Source: Proteiniphilum sp. UBA1403 (lineage in GTDB: Bacteria > Bacteroidota > Bacteroidia > Bacteroidales > Dysgonomonadaceae). From it: a stretch of 8,157 nt of DNA. Numbering within the stretch: position 1 is the stretch's first letter; the number at the start of each line of letters is the position of its first letter. The stretch is from assembly GCA_002305715.1 (NCBI GenBank), contig DBQD01000049.1, positions 3,325 through 11,481 on the forward strand, written 5' to 3'. Position numbers and translations under genes: made by a program. Of the stretch, positions 1-6,135 are shown one piece after another. The notes beneath the pieces are model-generated. The model saw only the letters and a program-made list of their open reading frames with translations. It was not told the DNA's origin and did not search any database.

Positions 1-1531
1 AAAAGACTTAGGACGTCCTTATATCATGTGTGAATACGCACACGCGATGGGCAACAGTATGGGTAATTTCCAAGAATACTGGGATTTGATGCGAAGCAGC
101 AAGAACATGCAGGGAGGTTTTATATGGGAATGGTACAACCATGGCTATCCCTCTCACGATGAACAGGGACGCTTTTACTGGGCTTATGGTGGTGACCTCA
201 AAGGTTACAATCTCCCCAATGATGGTAATTTCTGCATGGATGGAATTGTTACACCCGACCAGCAATATATGCCACATACCTACATTGTAAAAAAGGTATA
301 TCAAAATATCCTATTCGAAGCAAAAGATCTGAATAAGGGTATTATAACAGTCATCAATGACTTTAAGTTCCTTCCTTTAAGTCGTGATTCACATGATTTT
401 AAATGGGTATTGCTAAGAAATGGTGAAAAGGTTGATGAGGGTAGTTTCAGCGTGGAAGTATCGGCTGACTCTCGCAAAGATATTCAACTTAGTCTGCCAG
501 AACTTAAAAAAGAAGCAGGTACCGAATATTACCTCCAATTGTTTGCCTATGATAAAAAAGGCAACAATTTTATAAAACCAGGCTTTGAGGTAGCTAAAGA
601 AGAGTTCGCACTGGAGATCTACAACCAATACTTTACAGCTGTAAATAGCCAAGGAACACTCAATAAAAATATCCAAGGAGATCGGGCTATCATCACTTCA
701 GGAAATGTTGAATATGTTTTCTCTTTGAGAGATGGTCGTTCATTATTAGGTATGCGATCGGCAGGTATGAATGTATTCAGAGAACTGCCCCGTCTCAACT
801 TCTGGAGAGCACCCATAGACAATGACTTTGGTTCAGGAGAACAATACAACCTACGTTTATGGGATGCAGCTGGACACAATGTGATTTACACTTATAAAGG
901 TACGGAAGAAAACGAAAATGGTATATCTTTCTCATATCGTGCGAAGTTGAGGGGAATTGAAGCTTTCGTGGATATTGTTTATACCGTGAACAACGACGGA
1001 AGTCTGACAACCGACCTTCATTATCAAGCTCAGAGTGATGATCTGCCCGAGATGATGCGATTTGGCATGTTGATGGTTTTACCTAAACAACTTAATCAAT
1101 TCAGTTGGTATGGTAGAGGTCCGCATGAAAACTATATTGACCGTAACGACGATACCTTCATGGGTATATGGAATGGTCTGGTTGAAGAGCAAGCTTACAG
1201 CTATTACCGTCCGCAGGAAACCGGCAATAAGACAGATGTGCGTTGGCTCACGCTTACCAACGAACAAGGTTATGGGATCCGTGTTGATGGTGCACAGCCA
1301 CTGTCCGTGAGTGCCACAAACCACAGACCAGAGGATATGGATCCAGGAATGACCAAGAAACAACAACACTGGTCGGATGTCATTCCTCGTAACGAGACTG
1401 TACTTTGCGTAGATCTTTTCCAACGAGGTGTGGCGGGTTTGAATTCATGGGGTGCAAAACCACTTGATCCCTATAGATTTTCAGATAAAGAATACCGATA
1501 TAGTTTCACAATCAGCACCATAAATAATTAA
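1..1531 (+). CDS. Glycoside hydrolase family 2 beta-galactosidase, C-terminal half (5' end off window)
   Basis: This is the C-terminal 509 residues of a LacZ-type GH2 enzyme, which hydrolyses terminal beta-galactosides. The reading frame is open from base 2, so the first ATG in frame (base 26) is internal and not a start. Fragment residues 10-14 read CEYAH, the nucleophile motif; Glu11 matches E. coli LacZ Glu537 and His14 matches His540. QGGFIWEW follows, with Trp42 matching Trp568. NDGNFCMDG follows that, with Phe77 matching Phe601 and Asp80 in place of Asn604. Residues ~85-205 form the linking beta-sandwich (DUF4981-like). Residues ~225-505 are the Bgal_small_N domain, marked by FWRAPIDNDFG (Trp268) and WYGRGPHENYIDR (Trp369). 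Trp483 in GLNSWG matches Trp999. From nucleophile to end is 498 residues against 487 in E. coli, so about 525 residues, including the acid/base Glu, lie upstream. The stop is TAA. It converges with a SusC/SusD operon, which suggests a role in glycan breakdown. Galactose specificity is inferred; related GH2 activities are possible. Confidence 0.93.
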   Translation, partial: KDLGRPYIMCEYAHAMGNSMGNFQEYWDLMRSSKNMQGGFIWEWYNHGYPSHDEQGRFYWAYGGDLKGYNLPNDGNFCMDGIVTPDQQYMPHTYIVKKVYQNILFEAKDLNKGIITVINDFKFLPLSRDSHDFKWVLLRNGEKVDEGSFSVEVSADSRKDIQLSLPELKKEAGTEYYLQLFAYDKKGNNFIKPGFEVAKEEFALEIYNQYFTAVNSQGTLNKNIQGDRAIITSGNVEYVFSLRDGRSLLGMRSAGMNVFRELPRLNFWRAPIDNDFGSGEQYNLRLWDAAGHNVIYTYKGTEENENGISFSYRAKLRGIEAFVDIVYTVNNDGSLTTDLHYQAQSDDLPEMMRFGMLMVLPKQLNQFSWYGRGPHENYIDRNDDTFMGIWNGLVEEQAYSYYRPQETGNKTDVRWLTLTNEQGYGIRVDGAQPLSVSATNHRPEDMDPGMTKKQQHWSDVIPRNETVLCVDLFQRGVAGLNSWGAKPLDPYRFSDKEYRYSFTISTINN

Positions 1532-1548
1532 CAACTCTCATTTCAAAG

Positions 1549-1600
1549 ATATACAAAAAAGAGACTGCTTCAAAAAAGAAGCAGTCTCTTTTTTGTATAT
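1549..1600. terminator. Strong bidirectional intrinsic terminator after the GH2 gene
   Basis: This is a perfect 23-bp inverted repeat with arms 1549-1571 and 1578-1600, separated by a loop of six A (1572-1577). The core stem GAGACTGCTTC pairs with GAAGCAGTCTC. It is flanked by A6 (1555-1560) on the left and T6 (1589-1594) on the right, so on either strand the hairpin is followed by a U-tract. It starts 18 bases after the GH2 stop codon. It should terminate the GH2 transcript and could also catch leftward transcripts that run past the operon's own terminator. Confidence 0.93.
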
Positions 1601-1801
1601 GGTTTAAGAATGTATATGATACTTCAAGTATCCACCATAACTTCATTTACTATATTATTGGATATCAAATATGATATTCTCAATAAACTTGAAGAAATAT
1701 ATTTTTATACAACTGTATGAATGGCTTTAGTTCTTTCACATAAAGCATAACAGAAAAAATAGACAAAATAGAATAGGTAAAATAACGAGATTTTTATTGA
1801 G
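1601..1801. other. AT-rich intergenic spacer, no gene recognised
   Basis: With the two terminators beside it, this spacer makes up most of the 334-bp gene-free stretch between the convergent GH2 and DUF4998 genes. It is strongly AT-rich. I saw no credible coding frame, tRNA or Bacteroidetes-type promoter (TTTG / TAnnTTTG) on either strand. The only structure is a short palindrome, GATACTTCAAGTATC (1618-1632), an imperfect inverted repeat around GATATCAAATATGATATT (about 1660-1680) and a few short A-rich direct repeats (about 1755-1790). It is most simply read as a non-functional spacer between two 3' ends. Confidence 0.7.
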
Positions 1802-1834
1802 AAAAAAAGGGGCTGCCCATTAAAGGAAGCCCCC
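1802..1834 (-). terminator. Intrinsic terminator of the SusC/SusD operon
   Basis: Read on the minus strand, GGGGCT (1833-1828) pairs with AGCCCC (1814-1809) around a 13-base loop region that can add two more G-C pairs. A run of seven T follows at once (1808-1802). It lies about 32 bases beyond the stop codon of the last operon gene. The stem plus U-tract has correct polarity only for leftward transcription; on the + strand the hairpin is followed by just CGTTTT, so any + strand activity would be weaker. Confidence 0.88.
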
Positions 1835-1865
1835 GTTTTAAAGTTGTTATAGACAGCGAATAACA

Positions 1866-2987
1866 CTAATTTCCAAACACATAAATCTCTGCGACAGATG
1901 TAAATGGCGCTCTATTACTGTCTGGCAAATAAACCTTTAGATAGCGACCCTCAAAGTCAGAAATTGCTTGAATGGTCATTTTATCGCCACTTGTGAACAC
2001 TCCTTCACCAATCAAAACCCAATCAGGTGAATCCGGGTCACTATCATTACTTGCAAATAGTTGAACAGTTTTTGTATCTGTACTTCCTTTGCGCCGATAA
2101 ATATCAAAATAAGCAATTTTCTTGGGAGACTCCATATCAACAATAGCCCAGTGAGGAAGTGGTATATCCGGTTGCCATTCAGAATGCCAATATGAATCAA
2201 GATTATTGTCCAATATTGTACCAACACCACCTCCATCACTTGGTTTATGATCAGAGAAAGATACAACTGACCAGTTAACTTTGTTATATGAGAATGTTGC
2301 CGGGAATAGATCAGCATGTTTCACCCAAGCTGTATAGAATGTATCTACCGACTCGCTTTCAGGAATGTACAACGATCTATATTCAAATTCAGAATTAGCA
2401 GCAGGTCTAGGAGTAAGTACAGTAGAGAACTCAGTGTTGGGGACTCTGGTTACCAATAAATCTCCGCTACTTTGTGTGTAACGCACCTCGTTGTAGATAA
2501 TACCTTCTGGAGCAGAGAACCACTCAATCGTACCATTTACATCGGTGAGACCAACACTTTTGATACGCCTATCCATCAAAGATGATGCATAAATATCTCC
2601 GTAGGAAGATCCAAAATCGGTCAAGATTAACGAATGATGTCCATAATTATCAATGGTATACACTTGGAATGTATATGATTTCTCTTCCATATTTGTCAAC
2701 ATCACTTCAATACTATCCATGCCTGTATTAAACTGTACAGGTATGATTAGAGAATCATTACCATTGTTCCATTTGACAATCACTTTTTCGACGTTCACTC
2801 CATTGTATACCCACCCACGAAATAGGATTTGCTCTCTACCTGCTATAAAGGAAACAGAATCAGGTTTTGGAGCATAGATTATCTCTCCTCCTTCAATATA
2901 TTCTTTGTGAATATCCATAAAGTTATCACAAGACACCAATAGGAAAGAGGTAAACAACAATATAAAAAGCCTATATATTACGTTCAT
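1866..2987 (-). CDS. DUF4998 and F5/8 type C (discoidin) domain lipoprotein, probable surface glycan-binding protein
   Basis: This 373-residue lipoprotein is the last gene of the operon. Residues 1-20 are a signal peptide with a lipobox ending FLLVSC; Cys20 would be lipidated, and acidic residues follow (DNFMDIHKEY). Residues ~20-215 resemble DUF4998: the opening GGEIIYAPKPDSV and the GREQILFRGWV strand are typical of this family. Residues ~238-372 form a discoidin (F5/8 type C) beta-sandwich: WSVVSFSDHKPSDGG, then ILDNNLDSYWHSEW, LPHWAIVDM and YFDIYRRK, closing with VAEIYVFGN. The ATG at 2987 lies 17 nt after the preceding stop, behind an A-rich leader (AAAAGAAAAGAAA) of the kind favoured in Bacteroidota. 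Such proteins recur downstream of SusD in PULs and are thought to bind glycan at the cell surface. No catalytic motif is visible. The ligand is unknown. The stop is TAG, unlike the TAA used by its neighbours. Confidence 0.88.
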   Translation of the reverse strand: MNVIYRLFILLFTSFLLVSCDNFMDIHKEYIEGGEIIYAPKPDSVSFIAGREQILFRGWVYNGVNVEKVIVKWNNGNDSLIIPVQFNTGMDSIEVMLTNMEEKSYTFQVYTIDNYGHHSLILTDFGSSYGDIYASSLMDRRIKSVGLTDVNGTIEWFSAPEGIIYNEVRYTQSSGDLLVTRVPNTEFSTVLTPRPAANSEFEYRSLYIPESESVDTFYTAWVKHADLFPATFSYNKVNWSVVSFSDHKPSDGGGVGTILDNNLDSYWHSEWQPDIPLPHWAIVDMESPKKIAYFDIYRRKGSTDTKTVQLFASNDSDPDSPDWVLIGEGVFTSGDKMTIQAISDFEGRYLKVYLPDSNRAPFTSVAEIYVFGN

Positions 2988-3004
2988 TTTCTTTTCTTTT
3001 AAGA

Positions 3005-4183
3005 TTATTGTACTAATTCACCATAAACATCCACATCTGCAGGGTGTGTAAAGGTCGTTCCTCCAAAAGTGCTAAGTATCTCAAACCGGATATAACGAAT
3101 TGGCTCTTGCGAAAGCTCGAAAACAAATTCATGTCCTTCACGAGCGGCTGCCATATCTTCATCGGTCACGGTTCCTGAAGGAGAGCCTGATGGTTTGATA
3201 ATTTCACAGTCCATAATTTTGGTCCATTCATCCCAATTACCGTTCTGGCTAGGTCTTTCCACTCTACCATAGATAATGAATTTCTGAGGATTACCCCAGT
3301 TATAATATGAATTAGAGTAATTCCTTTGGTGCATAACCACACGACTAATTTTTGCAATTCCTCCCAGGTCAATGGTAAAGGGAGCAGGAAGAGAGGAGTT
3401 TGGAGAGTGTCCAAACGTGCTATGATCATCATCTATGATGTAGCTGTCCATACCTTCCCAGTTGGTAAAATTCTGATCATTACCCAACTTCATGATCGTC
3501 ATTTTCGTTTTATCCAATTTCTCCTCATAGCGAGGAATAATAACTTTCCCATCAGGATATATGGTATCTGATCTGTTGTCCCAATAGTCCCTTACAATTG
3601 TTGCAAAAACACGAGGTTCCGGTTCGTATCCACGTAAGCTTTGGCGTGCTATTTCAGCCTCAGAGGTAATAATACGCATGGTTTGCATTTTACCCAACGA
3701 GTCTTGAGCTAGAAATTCAAATGTTAGCGGAGCCCTATCTTCGTTGATCCAGTTAAACTGTGCACCACCAAAGTCACTTACAATACTAATCGATTTAATT
3801 ACTTTATTCAAAGCCGATTCCTTCGGATTAAATGTCACTCTAACTGGTTCGGAGAGTTCAAGTGCTCTATTGAAGGTAAACAACTCCACTACATGTGAGA
3901 GGGTATCATTAAATCCCAATATCTCTAATTTATTTTCATAAAAAGAGGAAGTGGCTTCATATGTTTTGCCTGTGCTTAACTTATAGATACCCTTTACGCC
4001 AAGAATATCCTCCATATTGGGGATCTTGTACGTAAGAATTGCACCACCTGCTACCGGTTCAATCTGCACATCGGTCACAGGTTGAGGTTTACCTAAACTA
4101 CCTGTGATCGGTTCAAGTTGTTTTTCAGTACAAGAGGTTGCAATTAAGATTATAACAGCGATATATGTAATAAATTTCTTCAT
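3005..4183 (-). CDS. DUF4959/DUF5126/DUF5000-type lipoprotein, probable surface glycan-binding protein
   Basis: This 392-residue protein is the third gene of the operon. Residues 1-18 are a lipoprotein signal peptide (MKKF, hydrophobic stretch, LIATSC), with Cys18 as the lipidation site. The remainder fits the three-part architecture annotated in many Bacteroidota PULs. Residues ~20-122 are a DUF4959-like Ig/fibronectin-type module (PQPVTDVQIEPVAGGAILTY). Residues ~124-222 are a DUF5126-like module (DFGGAQFNWINEDRAPLTF, then RVFATIVRDYWDNRSDT). Residues ~238-388 are a DUF5000-like discoidin fold (DDDHSTFGHS, LPAPFTIDLGG, RYIRFEILSTFGG, ADVDVYGEL). The ATG lies 18 nt downstream of the SusD stop, and no alternative start fits the signal peptide better. 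A surface glycan-binding role is inferred from position, lipidation and fold; no enzyme motif is seen and the ligand is unknown. Confidence 0.88.
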   Translation of the reverse strand: MKKFITYIAVIILIATSCTEKQLEPITGSLGKPQPVTDVQIEPVAGGAILTYKIPNMEDILGVKGIYKLSTGKTYEATSSFYENKLEILGFNDTLSHVVELFTFNRALELSEPVRVTFNPKESALNKVIKSISIVSDFGGAQFNWINEDRAPLTFEFLAQDSLGKMQTMRIITSEAEIARQSLRGYEPEPRVFATIVRDYWDNRSDTIYPDGKVIIPRYEEKLDKTKMTIMKLGNDQNFTNWEGMDSYIIDDDHSTFGHSPNSSLPAPFTIDLGGIAKISRVVMHQRNYSNSYYNWGNPQKFIIYGRVERPSQNGNWDEWTKIMDCEIIKPSGSPSGTVTDEDMAAAREGHEFVFELSQEPIRYIRFEILSTFGGTTFTHPADVDVYGELVQ

Positions 4184-4201
4184 AATAAACTACGTATTAA
4201 T

Positions 4202-6121
4202 TTACCATCCAGGGTTTTGAATTAATTGCGGATTTCTTGTCAAATCTCCTTCAGGAATTGGAGCAAAATAGTCTCTATAGGTAAACTTTTGTGTATAAAT
4301 AGTGGTCACCGTATAGTAATCTTCCAGAGCAGACGCATTCACATTCCATCCCTGAATCAGACGGTTCTGCTCCTTCATTGCTATTTTCCATCTGTGACTA
4401 TCCCAATAATAGACACCTTCACAAGCGAATTCTATTTTACGTTCCTGTTGAATAATCTCTCTCATACCAGCTTTAGTCCTTGGTTTAGCAGGTTGGTTCG
4501 AATATTTCTCCCAACTTTCAACAACACCTTCAAGACCTGCTCTATTTCTCACCATGTCAATATACTGATACACTTCTTCATCCGGAACATCCTTCGATTC
4601 ATTGAGTGCTTCAGCATAAAGCAGTAACAAATCGGCAAATCGCATGTCCGGGAATGGATATGTTTCTGTAGTAACACTATTAGCATCGCGGAACATAGTA
4701 TTGATGGAGACTAATTTCTTCGGCCAATAACCTGTAGCATTATAATCACCCGGGTTAAATACCGATGAAAATTCTCCAAATCTATTTTTTGGATAGAGAG
4801 CTTCTGCGTCATCATCTGGATAGTTCTTATAGGAGTTTCCATACCATTTTCCTCTATCGAATCCAAGTGTAGAATAATAGCGAGGCTCTCTGTTGAAGTT
4901 TAACACAGCTGTTTTTTCACCTTTCTGTATATAATATTTATGATCTTCATCCCCTTCTCTTAGATTATATCTTGTGGAATATGGATAGGTGATATCTTCA
5001 TCAATGGGCACACCTTTGTCTGAGTAAAACACCTCCACAGTGGAGAATGGCACACTCATCCTACCAGATGATGAAGAGGATGTACCTTGTTCCAAACGCG
5101 GAAGACACGGACTCTGTAATCCCCAATTCACAGGATATGAAGAGTTACCCCAAACAATTTCTCTGTTCCAGCGCTCACTGACGGCACTTCTAAGGGTATT
5201 GACAAGCAGAGTGGTGTCAGACTGCGCTTTGGTCTGAATAAAGTCTGTTGTCTGATATAATCTGATACCAGCAGCGGTACAAATATCAATTGCAGCTTTA
5301 CATGCTTCAGCAGCTTTTACCCATCTCTGTGGATCATAAGTCTGGTTAAAGAAGGGTTCTCCTTCATGATTTAAAAAACTGTTGTAATCTGTATTTCCAT
5401 TAAAAAGAGGACTTGCCCAATAGGTCAATACTTTAGCCTTTAGCATATAAGCTGCCGGATTGGTGAAGCGTCCTAATTCTGTTGTTCTATTTTCGATTAC
5501 GCGCGGAAGTGCATCGCTTTCGATGACTTCATCGATCAATTCGACAACATAAGAGAAGCAATCATCAATTTTTTCTCTGTATACCCGTACACCCTGAGTC
5601 GATTCATTGATGGGGGTATTCACTTTGAGTGGACTAATAGGACCATAATAGCTTATTAAGTAGAAATGCATGTAGGCTTTAATAAGTTTTACTTCTGCCT
5701 TCATTCTTTCTTTTTCATATTGATTCAGGTCCTCCACTCTATCTACATTTTCAAGAAACGTATTACACTCTCTAATTCCTGCGTAAAGAGAACGGATCAT
5801 GGTACCGGTACCACCCCAGTAATTAATAAGTGCTGAAGTTGGACTATCTTCACCCAATCCAAAACGCATACCACCACTACCTCTACCTTCCTTGTTGAAC
5901 ACCATTTCCAATGCACCAAAGATTGCTGGGTTTTCGTTCCATCCAGCCGACTTAGGCATTCCCCAATAGCAGGTAGCTAAATATTTCTCGGTTGTATATC
6001 GATCTGAAAAGGCATTATCAATTGTCGCCACATTATCAGGAACAACATCCAGAAAATCGCACGAAGACAACAATGTTGCCAGAATTGCAAAAGCAATATA
6101 TTTATATATGGAATTCATCAT
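4202..6121 (-). CDS. SusD/RagB-like outer-membrane nutrient-binding lipoprotein
   Basis: This protein is the glycan-binding lid of a SusC/SusD importer, anchored on the outer leaflet of the outer membrane. Residues 1-21 are a lipoprotein signal peptide ending LLSSC, with Cys21 lipidated, followed by DFLDVVPDN, a typical mature SusD start. The TPR-like helical region is recognisable at ~102-127 (WGGTGTMIRSLYAGIRECN) and ~139-166 (MKAEVKLIKAYMHFYLISYY). The later helical segment FPDMRFADLLLLYAEALNE (~488-508) and the C-terminus YFAPIPEGDLTRNPQLIQNP are family hallmarks. At 639 residues it is longer than B. thetaiotaomicron SusD (551). The extra length probably sits in the central loops, which include a five-serine run at 348-352. 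Two ATG codons stand in tandem (6121 and 6118); I chose the first, 11 nt after the SusC stop. The carbohydrate recognised cannot be deduced by eye. Confidence 0.95.
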   Translation of the reverse strand: MMNSIYKYIAFAILATLLSSCDFLDVVPDNVATIDNAFSDRYTTEKYLATCYWGMPKSAGWNENPAIFGALEMVFNKEGRGSGGMRFGLGEDSPTSALINYWGGTGTMIRSLYAGIRECNTFLENVDRVEDLNQYEKERMKAEVKLIKAYMHFYLISYYGPISPLKVNTPINESTQGVRVYREKIDDCFSYVVELIDEVIESDALPRVIENRTTELGRFTNPAAYMLKAKVLTYWASPLFNGNTDYNSFLNHEGEPFFNQTYDPQRWVKAAEACKAAIDICTAAGIRLYQTTDFIQTKAQSDTTLLVNTLRSAVSERWNREIVWGNSSYPVNWGLQSPCLPRLEQGTSSSSSGRMSVPFSTVEVFYSDKGVPIDEDITYPYSTRYNLREGDEDHKYYIQKGEKTAVLNFNREPRYYSTLGFDRGKWYGNSYKNYPDDDAEALYPKNRFGEFSSVFNPGDYNATGYWPKKLVSINTMFRDANSVTTETYPFPDMRFADLLLLYAEALNESKDVPDEEVYQYIDMVRNRAGLEGVVESWEKYSNQPAKPRTKAGMREIIQQERKIEFACEGVYYWDSHRWKIAMKEQNRLIQGWNVNASALEDYYTVTTIYTQKFTYRDYFAPIPEGDLTRNPQLIQNPGW

Positions 6122-6126
6122 ATCTG

Positions 6127-6135
6127 TTATTATTA
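6127..6135 (-). other. Triple tandem TAA stop codons ending the SusC-like gene
   Basis: The SusC frame ends in TTT, then TAA TAA TAA (6135-6127), all in frame. Six bases (CAGAT plus the base before ATG) separate the last stop from the SusD start at 6121. The redundant stops would guard against read-through at a very tight gene junction. They could equally be chance in AT-rich DNA. Confidence 0.85.

Noticed and set aside
26..28. ATG at base 26 as the start of a shorter 501-aa protein
   Set aside because: The frame is open to the left edge and the residues before it (KDLGRPYI) match the LacZ sequence before the nucleophile; the gene is cut by the window edge.
239..241. Asp in place of the LacZ sodium-ligand Asn604 (FCMDG rather than FCMNG), considered as a sign of altered activity
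   Set aside because: From general knowledge of the family, an Asp at this position is frequent among GH2 beta-galactosidase homologues, and all other visible active-site residues are retained, so it is not a sign of inactivation.
1079..1423. 114-codon minus-strand open frame within the GH2 gene
   Set aside because: It lies wholly antisense to conserved GH2 coding sequence, has no recognisable domain, and is best explained as a shadow frame.
1601..1801. Possible CRISPR array, insertion sequence end or small RNA in the spacer
   Set aside because: There are no regularly spaced repeats, no transposase fragment and no paired terminal repeats or target duplications; no promoter-like motif was found for an RNA gene.
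4226..4627. 133-codon plus-strand open frame opposite the SusD-like gene
   Set aside because: It is antisense to the conserved C-terminal half of the SusD-like protein, has no recognisable motif and no sign of its own promoter.
5066..5080. Five consecutive serine codons in the SusD-like gene, considered as a phase-variable repeat
   Set aside because: The codons are mixed (TCC TCT TCA TCA TCT), so there is no pure nucleotide repeat to slip; it is more likely a simple flexible loop.
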